Source: Opitutaceae bacterium
Lineage (GTDB): Bacteria; Verrucomicrobiota; Verrucomicrobiia; Opitutales; Opitutaceae
Length of the DNA stretch: 41,444 nucleotides
Assembly (NCBI GenBank): GCA_019634615.1
Contig: JAHCAZ010000031.1
Location: 1 to 41,444 of the forward strand
Direction of reading: 5' to 3'
The notes under the pieces are model-generated. The model was not told the origin of the DNA, made no database searches, and saw nothing but the letters and a program-made list of their open reading frames with translations. The translations under genes were made by a program, and so were the position numbers. This document shows, piece by piece, positions 9,593 to 19,185 of this stretch. How positions within the stretch are numbered: position 1 is the stretch's first letter; each line of letters opens with the position of its first letter.

Positions 9593-11515
9593 TCAGTCCT
9601 TGGGCTCCGCTGCGGTTGACGCCGGGCTCGCGGCGGGTGGGCCGGGATCGCGGTCGGCGTAGATCACGCGCCAGAGGGCGTCGAGCAGCGGCTGCTCGAG
9701 CTCGAAGGTGGCGGCGAAGCGCTCCGACCCGCCCAGTTGCAGCGTGCCGGCGACCCGCTCGGTGAAGTGCCAGGTCTCGGTCTCCGTCTGCGTGCCCGTG
9801 CCCGCGGGCAGGGCCACGGTGGCGTCCACCTGGTAGCGCCACGGGCGTTCCTCGCCGCCGACCATGTTGGGCTCGGCGAACCCGTCGGCGACGAAGCGCC
9901 GCGCCCGGACCGTGCGCAGCTGGGCCGCGAGCCCCGCGAGGGCCGGGTCCGCCGGCGCGTCGGCCAGGTTGCGCTCGACGACCACGGCGCCGTTCTGCCG
10001 GTCGGTGATGCGGAGGGCGGTGATGGTGGCCGTGGCCGGCAGCTCGCGCAGCAGGCGGGCGCGGTAGGCCAGGGGGGAGACGGTCGCCTCGTCGAGGATG
10101 GCGGGGGCGACGGCGTAGATGAAGCGCTCGCCGGCGAGCCGCGCGTAGGCGCGGCCGTCCCGCGGGGTCGTGACGCCGATCTGCAGCTTGAGCGTGCGGG
10201 TGGCGTTGGGCGACGTGGCGACGGTGAGGGTGATCTCGCGCTCCGGCTGGTTGAAGCCCCAGTTCTCGAGGTCGGCATCCGAGGGCGCGTCGCTCTGGAA
10301 CTTCGCGGCGGCGAGGGCCGAGAGCTGCTCGAGCAGGCGCTGCACGGCCGCGGGGTCGGCGGGCTGCGTCTGCGGCCCCTGCGCCGGGTCGCGGCGCACG
10401 AGCTGCCAGGGCGCGTCGACCGGCGCGGCGGAGTCGCGCTGCAGGATCAGCTCGGGCTGGTTGGGCGCGCCCAGTGTGACGCCGGTGACGGCGGCGGGCT
10501 CGAACTCGAGGATGCGGCTCTCGCGCAGCGTCTCCTGTGCGTTGCGGAGGAGGTCGAGGAGATGGCCCGGGAACGCGACGGTGAAGGCGGCGGACTTGCC
10601 CTCGAGGGTGGCGGAAAACTCGATGTCGGGATGCGCGGCCCCGCCGCCGGTCGCGCCCTCGGCGATGGCGGTGGTCCCAAGCTCGGCGCCGAGGACCAGC
10701 GTCTCGCGGCGGTTGTTGCCCTCGAGCGTGATGCGCAGCGCCGGGGCGGCGCCCAGGGAGGGGGCGGCGCCGGGCGGCGTGAAGGAGCGGACGCGCAGCG
10801 TGTTGAGGGCGTTGATGGCGAGCTCGGTGGCGACCTTGTTGGCGCGGGCGATGATGGGCGCCTCGAAGGCCCAGCGGTTGCCGCCCTCGCGCCGCAGGCG
10901 CACGCGCAGGTTGGCCGGGTTCTGGAGGGTGAGGGAGCGCGCCTCGAAGTACGGGATCGAGAAGATCGTGTCGGCCCGGAGCTCCTCGACGGGCAGCGCG
11001 AGGCTGCGGGCGAGGCTGAGGTTGACGACGTGCACGCGCTGGCCGTCGGGCGAGAGGATGTAGAGCAGGTTGCCGGCCTTGGTCTCGTCGCCGAGCCGGA
11101 GGGTGACCTCGCGGCCGCCCTCGCCGCCGGAGGTGAAGGTCACGACCATGCGCGGGTTGGCCAGGCCGTAGTCGACGAGCGACTGGCCGCTCTGCTCGAG
11201 GTCGCGGACGCTGAAGCTCGACTCGTGCTCGAGGAACTGGAGCTCGTTGACGATGCGGGTGACGGCGTGGGGGTTGGCCGGCCACTCGAGCGGCTCGGTC
11301 AGCGCCCAGTCGCCGCCGGTGCGCTTGAGCGCGACGGGGGTGAGCCCCGGGCCGTCGATGCGGAGGGCGCGGATGTCGGCCGTCTCGGGCCCGAGCACGC
11401 GGCGCCGCGCCTCGAGCGAGGCGCGCTCGGTGCGCCAGCCGCGCTCGAACTTGAAGATGAAGAAGAAGAGCGCGACGTTGAGGAAGACGAGGACGAGGGT
11501 GACTTTGGTGCGCAT
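9593..11515 (-). CDS. DUF4340 domain protein of gliding-type ABC operon
   Basis: This 640-aa protein has a single N-terminal membrane anchor (about 5-22, VTLVLVFLNVALFFFIF) and a large extracytoplasmic part. The segment RRVLGPETADIRALRIDG, then WALTEPLEWPANPHAVTRIV, is characteristic of DUF4340, which usually follows gldG-like genes. A second similar half (about 310-600, with KFQSDAPSDADLENWGF) suggests an internal repeat of the fold. The start ATG 11515 is 7 bases after the gldG-like stop. Its biochemical role is unknown; context says it works with the ABC exporter and auxiliary protein. Confidence 0.85.
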   Translation of the reverse strand: MRTKVTLVLVFLNVALFFFIFKFERGWRTERASLEARRRVLGPETADIRALRIDGPGLTPVALKRTGGDWALTEPLEWPANPHAVTRIVNELQFLEHESSFSVRDLEQSGQSLVDYGLANPRMVVTFTSGGEGGREVTLRLGDETKAGNLLYILSPDGQRVHVVNLSLARSLALPVEELRADTIFSIPYFEARSLTLQNPANLRVRLRREGGNRWAFEAPIIARANKVATELAINALNTLRVRSFTPPGAAPSLGAAPALRITLEGNNRRETLVLGAELGTTAIAEGATGGGAAHPDIEFSATLEGKSAAFTVAFPGHLLDLLRNAQETLRESRILEFEPAAVTGVTLGAPNQPELILQRDSAAPVDAPWQLVRRDPAQGPQTQPADPAAVQRLLEQLSALAAAKFQSDAPSDADLENWGFNQPEREITLTVATSPNATRTLKLQIGVTTPRDGRAYARLAGERFIYAVAPAILDEATVSPLAYRARLLRELPATATITALRITDRQNGAVVVERNLADAPADPALAGLAAQLRTVRARRFVADGFAEPNMVGGEERPWRYQVDATVALPAGTGTQTETETWHFTERVAGTLQLGGSERFAATFELEQPLLDALWRVIYADRDPGPPAASPASTAAEPKD

Positions 11516-11522
11516 GGCGGGT

Positions 11523-13013
11523 CTAGTTGCGGCGGGACCAGTAGACGAGGAGGCCGAGGAGCGCGGCGGCGGCGGGCAGGGCGACCATGAGGGAATAGCG
11601 GAGGCGCGTGAGCTCCCGCTGGTTGAGCGAGAGCTGGAAGCGCTCGATGGGGCGGGCGGGCACGTTGAGCTGGGTGTCGCGGGCGACCGCCCAGTTCACG
11701 GCGTTGAGGAAGAAGGTGAGGTTGCCCTCGGTCGCGAGCCGCTGGTTGACGACGAGGCTGTCGGTGCCGATGGCGACGAGCCGGCCGGTCCGCACGCTGA
11801 ACGGGAGGTTGTCGCGCACCTGCACGCGCTCGGAGGCGACGATGACGCCGAGGCGGTTGGCCGGGGCCATGTTGGGCAGGCCCCGCAGGTCGATGCCGGG
11901 GTCGAAGACGGGCTGCTGGCGCAGGTTGTAGGCCACTTCGCCCCAGGCGGTCGGGTAGGTCGCGGCGAGGGTGGTGACGACGAGGCCGTTGCCGGTCGCG
12001 CGGCCCGGGTCGGGACGGACGCTGCGGCAGAGGCCGGTGCGCAGGGTCATGCGGTAGTCGAGGAGCGTCTGCGTGATCGGGTGGGGGGCGAAGTTGCGCA
12101 GGATGAAGTCGCCGTTGTCGGAGAAGCTCTCGGGGTTCGTGTCGTAGATGGCGACGTCGTCGACGAGGACGCCCCAGTCGTAGAGCAGATCGTCGAGGCC
12201 GTGGGCCACTCCCGGGGCCAGCATGAGGATCACCCGGCCGGCGCGGGTCGCGAGGTACTGCCGGAGCAGCTCCTGCTCGCTGGCGTCGTAGCGCACCTGC
12301 GGGGCGGAGATGACGACCAGGGCGGCGTCCTCCGGGATGCGGCGGGCGGTGCCGAGGTCGAGCAGCTCGACGTCGAAGTTGCGGAGCTTGAGCTGGTCGT
12401 TGAGGGCCGAGAGCCCGCGGGCGGGGTCGACGTCGTCGATGCGGAGCGTGCCGTGGCCGGCGAGGAAGTAGATCTTTTTGCGGGCCGGATTCGACACGTC
12501 GAGGATCGCGGCCGTCATGGCCTGCTCGCCGAGGAACGCCTTCTTCTCCATGGCCTCCACGCGGTAGAGCTCGTCGAGCGTGACGACGCGCCGCTTGTCG
12601 CCGCAGGTGAGGAGGATGACGTTGGGCTGCTCGATGCCGAACTGCTCGGCCTCGCGGCGCTGCTGGTAGACGTCGATGTAGGAGACGGTGATGCGGGCGG
12701 CGCGGCCCTCAGTCTCGTAGACGTACTCGCGCAGGAGGCCGTTGAGGTCGCGCCAGGCCTGGGCGACCTCGGGATTCTCGGCGTCCTCGGTGAAGGTGGC
12801 GACGATGCGCACCGGCAGCGGGAGGTTGTGCAGGTACGACCGCGTCTCGGCCGAGAGCGAGTGGCGGCGGTGCTGGGTGAGGTCGAACCGCCAGGCGTAG
12901 TTGCGCGCGAGGTAGTTGAGCCCGCCGAAGAGCGTGAGGAAGAGCACGGCCTGCAGCACGAGGTTGAGCGTGCGGAGCCAGCGGGCGGTGCGGAAGCTGT
13001 CGGGCGCGTGCAT
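11523..13013 (-). CDS. GldG-like ABC transporter auxiliary protein
   Basis: This 496-aa protein has a membrane helix near each end (about 17-35, and 473-492 ending YWSRRN). The large extracytoplasmic domain contains the features of the GldG/ABC-type auxiliary family: LNYLARNYAWRFDLTQ, then SAETRSYLHNL; VTLDELYRVE; the segment KKIYFLAGHGTLRIDD; and LVVISAPQVRYDASEQELL. It starts at ATG 13013, 6 bases after the permease stop. GldG works with GldA/GldF in Bacteroidota gliding, but homologous sets occur widely in non-gliding bacteria, so gliding cannot be concluded. The transported substrate is unknown. Confidence 0.88.
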   Translation of the reverse strand: MHAPDSFRTARWLRTLNLVLQAVLFLTLFGGLNYLARNYAWRFDLTQHRRHSLSAETRSYLHNLPLPVRIVATFTEDAENPEVAQAWRDLNGLLREYVYETEGRAARITVSYIDVYQQRREAEQFGIEQPNVILLTCGDKRRVVTLDELYRVEAMEKKAFLGEQAMTAAILDVSNPARKKIYFLAGHGTLRIDDVDPARGLSALNDQLKLRNFDVELLDLGTARRIPEDAALVVISAPQVRYDASEQELLRQYLATRAGRVILMLAPGVAHGLDDLLYDWGVLVDDVAIYDTNPESFSDNGDFILRNFAPHPITQTLLDYRMTLRTGLCRSVRPDPGRATGNGLVVTTLAATYPTAWGEVAYNLRQQPVFDPGIDLRGLPNMAPANRLGVIVASERVQVRDNLPFSVRTGRLVAIGTDSLVVNQRLATEGNLTFFLNAVNWAVARDTQLNVPARPIERFQLSLNQRELTRLRYSLMVALPAAAALLGLLVYWSRRN

Positions 13014-13019
13014 GGGCGG

Positions 13020-13781
13020 TCAGCTGTGGAGCAGCTTGGCCTCGACGCCGAGGATGCTGAAGATCAGCGCCAGCACGGTGCCGCTGAAGTAGAACAGGAG
13101 GTGGCGCGTGTCCACGACGCCGCGGGTGAAGTCGGCGTAGTGCGTGAAGATCTGCGCGTAGTCCACCGCGGCCTTGACCGGCTGGAAGGCGGCGCGGTCG
13201 AGCCACTGTGCATCCTGGATGAAGCGCACGCCGATGATCAGCGCGAAGAGCATCGTGAAGCAGAGGATGCCGGCGACGGCCTGGTTGCGCGAGAGGGAGC
13301 TGGCGAAGACGCCGACGGCGATGAAGAGCAGCCCGGAGACGCTGATGAACAGGTAGCCGCCGACGAGCGGTCCCAGGTCGAGGAAGCGCGCGTCACCCGC
13401 GAACTGGTGCAGGATCCAGAAGAAACCGGCGGTCGAGCCCCACAGCCCGAGGTAGAGGCAGTAGGCCGCCGCATACTTGCCGAGCACGACCTCGGTGGTG
13501 GTGACGGGCGTGGTGAGCAGGGTCTCGATCGTGCCGAGGCGGCGCTCCTCCGCGAGGCACTTCATCGTGAGCAGCGGCACCATGAAGAAGACCGGCAGCC
13601 AGAAGAACTGGAAATAGACGTGGGCGGGCGAGGTCTCCTGCGGGGCCTTGCTGTAGCTCTCAAGGATGCCGGTGAAGATGAAGCCCATGAACACGAGGAA
13701 CGCCGTCGCGGCGATGTAGGTGCCGGGGTTGACCAGCAGCATGCGGAGCTCGTGGCTGAGGAGGGTGAAGAAGTGGCGCAT
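13020..13781 (-). CDS. ABC-2 type permease, GldF-like
   Basis: This 253-aa integral membrane protein has about six helices. It begins MRHFFTLLSHELRMLLVNP, with the segment LLTMKCLAEERRLGTIETLL typical of ABC-2 permeases, in which an EERR..GT.E.LL loop contacts the ATPase. It starts at ATG 13781, 7 bases after the ATPase stop, and pairs with the ATPase at 13789-14775. Confidence 0.9.
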   Translation of the reverse strand: MRHFFTLLSHELRMLLVNPGTYIAATAFLVFMGFIFTGILESYSKAPQETSPAHVYFQFFWLPVFFMVPLLTMKCLAEERRLGTIETLLTTPVTTTEVVLGKYAAAYCLYLGLWGSTAGFFWILHQFAGDARFLDLGPLVGGYLFISVSGLLFIAVGVFASSLSRNQAVAGILCFTMLFALIIGVRFIQDAQWLDRAAFQPVKAAVDYAQIFTHYADFTRGVVDTRHLLFYFSGTVLALIFSILGVEAKLLHS

Positions 13782-13788
13782 GGACGGG

Positions 13789-14775
13789 TTACTTCCTGAG
13801 TTGCTCGCTGCGGACGTCCCAGCTGCGGCGGGTGGCGGCGAGGAAGACATCCTCGAGGGTCGGGTGGGCCCGGCTGAGGGCCCGCACGCGCAGGCCGGCG
13901 CCGGTGAAGGCGCGCAGCAGCGCCTCGCCCAGGTCGTCCTCGCGGGCGGTGGACAGCGTGGCGGTGACGAAGCCCTGCGCGTCCGCCGGCCCGGTCGCCG
14001 CAAGCTGCAGCGAGGGATCCACCGCGGCGAGCAGCTCAGGCAGGCCGGCGAGGTCGCCGGCGAGCTCGGCCTCGTAGGCCGAGTGGCCGAGGATCTCGCG
14101 CCGCAGGTCGGCGGGGGTCCCCTGGGCCACGACGCGGCCCTGGTTGATGATGAGGACGCGGTCGCAGGTCATCTCGATCTCGGGCAGGATGTGCGACGAG
14201 ATGATGACCGTCATGCGGCCCCGCAGGCTGGCAATGAGGTCGCGGACGATGAGGATCTGGTGCGGGTCGAGGCCGATGGTGGGCTCGTCCATGATGATCA
14301 CGGGCGGCTCGGCGAGGATGGCCTCGGCGATGCCGACCCGCTGGCGGAAGCCCTTGGAGAGCTTGCCGATGATCTTGTGGCGGACGCGCTTGAGGTCGCA
14401 GAGCTCGAGGACCTCGTCGATGCGGGGGCCGAGCTTGGCGCGCGAGATCTCCTTGAGGCGGCCGCGGAAGTAGAGGTACTCCGAGACCCGCATGTCCTCG
14501 GGCAGCGGGTTGTTCTCCGGCATGTAGCCGATGTGCCGCTTGACCATGTCGGGCTGCGTGGCGACCGGGACGCCGCAGATCGCTACGTGCCCGGAGGTCG
14601 CCGGCAGGTAGCCGGTGAGGATGCGCATCGTGGTCGACTTGCCGGCGCCGTTGGGGCCGAGGAAGCCGAGGATCTCGCCGCGCGCGAGGGTGAAGCTGAT
14701 GTCGTTGACCGCGGTGACCCCGGCGTAGCTCTTGACGAGGTGGGCGACTTCAATGGCGGGCGGGACGTCGGACAT
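13789..14775 (-). CDS. ABC transporter ATPase, GldA-like
   Basis: The 328-aa ATPase has Walker A GPNGAGKST, a Q-loop region at YMPENNPL, a signature LSKGFRQRVGIA (C-loop with KGF in place of GGQ, common in this subfamily), Walker B VIIMDEPTIGLDP and the switch His in ISSHI. A C-terminal extension of about 90 residues ends TLEDVFLAAT, typical of ABC-2 exporter ATPases. The start is ATG 14775 (MSDVPPAIEV); an in-frame TTG at 14817 would add an unlikely Pro/Arg tail. It is the first gene of the operon running down to 6804. Confidence 0.92.
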   Translation of the reverse strand: MSDVPPAIEVAHLVKSYAGVTAVNDISFTLARGEILGFLGPNGAGKSTTMRILTGYLPATSGHVAICGVPVATQPDMVKRHIGYMPENNPLPEDMRVSEYLYFRGRLKEISRAKLGPRIDEVLELCDLKRVRHKIIGKLSKGFRQRVGIAEAILAEPPVIIMDEPTIGLDPHQILIVRDLIASLRGRMTVIISSHILPEIEMTCDRVLIINQGRVVAQGTPADLRREILGHSAYEAELAGDLAGLPELLAAVDPSLQLAATGPADAQGFVTATLSTAREDDLGEALLRAFTGAGLRVRALSRAHPTLEDVFLAATRRSWDVRSEQLRK

Positions 14776-14813
14776 GCGGGGAAGCCTACGATGGCGGAGC
14801 GGGGGCGGGGGAT

Positions 14814-15803
14814 TCAACCCGCTTTCTCCAGCGTCACCTCGCCGGCGGTGAAGCGATGGGAACGGCCGCGGTCGTCGCGGACGATGAGCGAGCCCGCGTC
14901 GTCGATGCCGGCGGCCGTGCCGGCGATCCGGTGCGTGCCCTGCAGCACGGCGACGGGCTTGCCGCGCAGGACGTCGTAGCGGTTCCAGAGGTCGGCGAAC
15001 CGGTCGAGGTGGTCGCCGTCGAGGAACTGCGCGTAGACCAGCCGCACGCGGCCGACGAGGGCGGCGGCGAAGCGGTTGAAATCGAGGGCGGCGCCGGTGC
15101 GCACGGCCAGCGAGGTGGCGCGGCGGCCGAGCTCACCGGGGAACGCGCTGGCGGGGCTGTTGACGTTGAGGCCGAGGCCGAAGACGAGGTCGCGCACCTG
15201 GTCGGCGTCGACCCGCGCCTCGGTGAGCATGCCGCCGACCTTGCGGCCATCGAAGAGGAGGTCGTTGGGCCACTTCAGGCCCGGGGCGACCTGGCAGAAG
15301 TTGGCGACCAGCTCGCAGAGGTTGGCGCCCATCCAGAGCGTGAACGTGGCGAGCCGGGCCGGTGTGAGGCGCGGGCGGAAGGCGAAGCTGGCGTAGAGAT
15401 TGCCGTTGGCCTCGCTGTGCCAGGCCCGGCCGAGGCGGCCGCGGCCGCGCGTCTGCCGGCGGGCGAAGATCACGAACGGCGCGGCCCGCCCGCCGGCAAG
15501 CTGGCGGGCGGCCTCGTCGTTGGTGCTGTCGACCGTGTCGAGCACGGTGATGGGGATGTCGCGGGCGCGGGCCTTGAGGTGGGCCTCGATGAGCGTGGCG
15601 TGCAGCCCGGCCGGCCGGGCGGCGAGGCGGTAACCGCGGGATTTGACGGCCTCGAAGACGAAGCCCTGCGTGCGCAGCTTCTCCATGTGCTGCCAGACGG
15701 CGACGCGGCTGATGCCAAGCTTGCGCGCGAGGGCTGCGCCGGAGACGAAGCCGGGTTCGGCGGCGAGGGCTTCACGGAGGATGACGAGGTCGGAGGCGGG
15801 CAT
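14814..15803 (-). CDS. birA: Bifunctional biotin--protein ligase / biotin repressor
   Basis: This enzyme attaches biotin to the carboxyl-carrier subunit of acetyl-CoA carboxylase via biotinyl-AMP. The 329-aa protein has an N-terminal winged helix-turn-helix (about 1-65; GAALARKLGISRVAVWQHM) and a catalytic domain with the adenylate loop GRGRLGRAW, then GNLYAS, and KWPNDLLFDGRKVGGML. The C-terminal domain ends near TAGEVTLEKAG. The presence of the helix-turn-helix makes it the BirA type that can also repress biotin genes, though none are in view. ATG 15803 is chosen over an in-frame TTG at 15827. Its stop is 38 bases before the ABC ATPase start, so read-through is possible. Confidence 0.93.
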   Translation of the reverse strand: MPASDLVILREALAAEPGFVSGAALARKLGISRVAVWQHMEKLRTQGFVFEAVKSRGYRLAARPAGLHATLIEAHLKARARDIPITVLDTVDSTNDEAARQLAGGRAAPFVIFARRQTRGRGRLGRAWHSEANGNLYASFAFRPRLTPARLATFTLWMGANLCELVANFCQVAPGLKWPNDLLFDGRKVGGMLTEARVDADQVRDLVFGLGLNVNSPASAFPGELGRRATSLAVRTGAALDFNRFAAALVGRVRLVYAQFLDGDHLDRFADLWNRYDVLRGKPVAVLQGTHRIAGTAAGIDDAGSLIVRDDRGRSHRFTAGEVTLEKAG

Positions 15804-16013
15804 GCGGCGAGGCTGACGGCAGCCCAACTAGAAGGGCGGCGGCCATGCTGGTGCAAATGTCATTTGACGTATTTCGGACCGAGGCGCCGGGCAGGCGGTT
15901 CCCGCCGGGGCGGCTTAACGCCGGCTAACGGCCGCTCGCAGCCGACCTTCAATCCGCGGCCGCGGGTCGACGGAGGATTGCCGTCCGGAACCGCCGGGCG
16001 TAACGGATGAACC

Positions 16014-17120
16014 ATGCCCCTGTCACCCCGTGAACGCGCGCTGGCCGTGCTGCGCGGCCGCCAGCCCGACTGCGTGCCGTGGTTCGGCGACCTCGATTAC
16101 CTCGCCACCGCCGAGATCGGCCGCGGCCGCCGGCCCGAGGGCTTCAAGCAAAGCGCCGCCTACCTCGACTGGCACCGCGAGCTGAAACTGGGTTTCTACC
16201 TGCAGGGCTATTTCCCGTTCCGGACGATCGTCGAGCACTGCCGCGTCGCCGAGTGGCGCGAGGGCCATGACCGCATCCGCCGCATCGAGACCCCGCACGG
16301 CGCGCTGCAGGAGCGGTGGACCTGGCTGCCCGATTCGTTCACCGAGGGCCCCGTCGAGCACCTGCTGAAAAGCGCGGCCGACCTGCCGGCGTACGGCTTC
16401 CTGCACGCCAACACCCGCTACGCGGCCGACTATGCCTTTGGCCTCGAGCGCGGCCCGCAGATCGGCGACTGCGGGTTGCACCTCGCCTACCTCCCGAAGA
16501 GCCCGTTCATGCACCTCGTGGCGCTCGACGCCGGGATCATGGCGGTCGTGGAGATGCTGGACGATGCGCCGGAGCTCTTCGCCGAGACCCTTGCCATCGT
16601 CGAACGCTCGCACGACGCGGCGGCGGCGCTGGCCGTCGCGAGCCCCGCGGAGGTGCTGATGATCCCGGAGAATCTGTCGTCGGAAAGCGTCGGCCCGGTG
16701 CTGTTTGAGAAGTTCATGCGGCCGTACCAGACAAAGTGGACCGCGCGCATCCGCGCCGCCGGCAAGTTTTCGTGCATGCACCTCGATGGCACGCTCCGCG
16801 GTCTGCTGCGGGAGGAGTGCACGGTCGGTTTCGACTTCATCGAGAGCCTCACGCCCGCGCCGGTGGGTGACCTCGCCGTGGAGGATTGGGCATCCTATGG
16901 CGCGGGCTCGCCGACCAAGTTCTGGGGCGGCATCCCGGGCGCGTATTTCGCCCCTTCGGTGAGCGAGGCGGAATTCGAGCGCCTCGTGCGGTCGGTCCTC
17001 GCCGTGATGCGCCGCGAACCGCGCTACGTGCTGGGCGTCGCCGACCAGGTGCCGCCCGACGGCCTCGAAAGCCGCCTGCGCCGGGTGGCGGAACTGGTCG
17101 AGGAGTGCGGGCGGTACTAG
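16014..17120 (+). CDS. Uroporphyrinogen decarboxylase (URO-D) family protein
   Basis: This 368-aa protein begins MPLSPRERALAVLRGRQPDCVP, the usual opening of URO-D/CmuA/MtaA-type TIM barrels. The strand bearing CMHLDGTLRGLL corresponds to the C-terminal HxDG-like metal or substrate site of the methyltransferase-like members, and FDFIESLTPAPVGDL fits the next strand. It lacks the N-terminal Arg-rich substrate signature of true HemE, so haem synthesis is unlikely. It could be a corrinoid-linked methyltransferase or an uncharacterised URO-D protein; no corrinoid protein gene is adjacent. It stands alone on its strand, divergent from birA across a 210-base gap. Confidence 0.8.
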   Translation: MPLSPRERALAVLRGRQPDCVPWFGDLDYLATAEIGRGRRPEGFKQSAAYLDWHRELKLGFYLQGYFPFRTIVEHCRVAEWREGHDRIRRIETPHGALQERWTWLPDSFTEGPVEHLLKSAADLPAYGFLHANTRYAADYAFGLERGPQIGDCGLHLAYLPKSPFMHLVALDAGIMAVVEMLDDAPELFAETLAIVERSHDAAAALAVASPAEVLMIPENLSSESVGPVLFEKFMRPYQTKWTARIRAAGKFSCMHLDGTLRGLLREECTVGFDFIESLTPAPVGDLAVEDWASYGAGSPTKFWGGIPGAYFAPSVSEAEFERLVRSVLAVMRREPRYVLGVADQVPPDGLESRLRRVAELVEECGRY

Positions 17121-17166
17121 GGATGGGTTGTTGGTTATGGCTTATTGGTTATTGGCCATCTCCAAA

Positions 17167-17196
17167 CCCCTTACCCCTTACCCCTCACCCCTCACC
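17167..17196 (-). repeat. Heptamer array GGGGTRA with four-tract G-quadruplex motif
   Basis: On the minus strand the sequence reads as four GGGG tracts separated by three-base TGA or TAA spacers (plus-strand CCCC at 17167-17170, 17174-17177, 17181-17184 and 17188-17191). It begins at the TGA stop of the gene ending at 17192, so the first heptamer spacer is itself the stop codon. The array sits between convergent genes. It meets the standard G4 motif rule; structure formation is inference. Confidence 0.75.
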
Positions 17197-17773
17197 GCTG
17201 CTTCCGATACCCGAAGTCGTCCGTGCGGATGTAGGCGCGGTCGACCTCGCGGCTCACGGTGTCGCCCTGGCCCTCGCTCAGCGCCTTGAGATCGGCGGCG
17301 GTGGACTTGAGGCTGGCCATGTTGTCGAGGCGTTCCTGCTCGGCGAGCATCATGCTCGCATAGGCCTCCTGGCCCAGGCCGAAGAGCGGGATCGTGAAAC
17401 GGTTCAGGGCTTGGGCCGTCTCCGAGAAATAGCGTTTCTTCGCCAGCGCCGCGAGGCCCTTGGCCGTGTTGATGTCGCGCTCGCGGAACACCGGCGGGCG
17501 CTTCTCGCGCACGACGTAGTCGGGCAGGCGGATGATCTGGTTGCGCGGCTTGTCGATCTCGCGCAGGTCGGGCAGGTCCTCCTCGTTCTTGGGCTCGGTA
17601 GGCTTGGGCGGATTGTACTTGGGCATCCCCGCGGCCAGCGCGGCGGCCACGCCTTCGGAAACGACGCGGCTGCGCTTCGTGCCTTCCTTTTCGCCGGCGG
17701 TGTCCGTCTGGGCGGCAAGGCCCGCGGCCGTTAGGCCGAGGAGGGCAAAGGCAAGGGTGGGGCGTAAGGCCAT
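17192..17773 (-). CDS. Small secreted protein of unknown function
   Basis: This 193-aa protein has a clear signal peptide (MALRPTLAFALLGLTAAGLAAQ, cleavage after LAA). The mature part is charged, with a Pro-rich segment (KYNPPKPTEPKNEEDLPDL), then IIRLPDYVVREKRPPVFRERD and a helical C-terminal half. I do not recognise a family. The RLPDYVVREKRP phrase resembles motifs of hypothetical exported proteins of Opitutae, but no function follows. The start ATG 17773 gives the signal peptide directly; an in-frame start further upstream would bury it. Confidence 0.65.
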   Translation of the reverse strand: MALRPTLAFALLGLTAAGLAAQTDTAGEKEGTKRSRVVSEGVAAALAAGMPKYNPPKPTEPKNEEDLPDLREIDKPRNQIIRLPDYVVREKRPPVFRERDINTAKGLAALAKKRYFSETAQALNRFTIPLFGLGQEAYASMMLAEQERLDNMASLKSTAADLKALSEGQGDTVSREVDRAYIRTDDFGYRKQR

Positions 17774-17831
17774 GCGGTTTGGAAATGAGCCACAGGCCTT
17801 GGTTCCCTGCAACCAATGAAATGCCGGGACG

Positions 17832-19064
<1,233 letters not shown>

Positions 19065-19185
19065 GCCGGCAGACCTGCCCGGCGGCGGGATGGATGGCAA
19101 TCGGCCGGTGGTTTCCCGGCCCGGAAACGCAGGATATGCGCACTCTTTGCCAAACCGTGAGGAATGGCCGGGGCGCCGGGACCGC

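Noticed and set aside
9600..11285. Extra minus-strand frame running into the AsmA-like gene from upstream
   Set aside because: Before ATG 9575 it is a shifted reading of the DUF4340 gene, not a fusion.
11247..13799. 850-codon plus-strand frame
   Set aside because: Antisense shadow over the DUF4340, GldG-like and permease genes, with no recognisable domain.
19111..19128. Palindrome GTTTCC-N6-GGAAAC upstream of trpB as a tryptophan operator
   Set aside because: Imperfect, single copy, and not matching any trp control site I know; noted only in the trpB entry.
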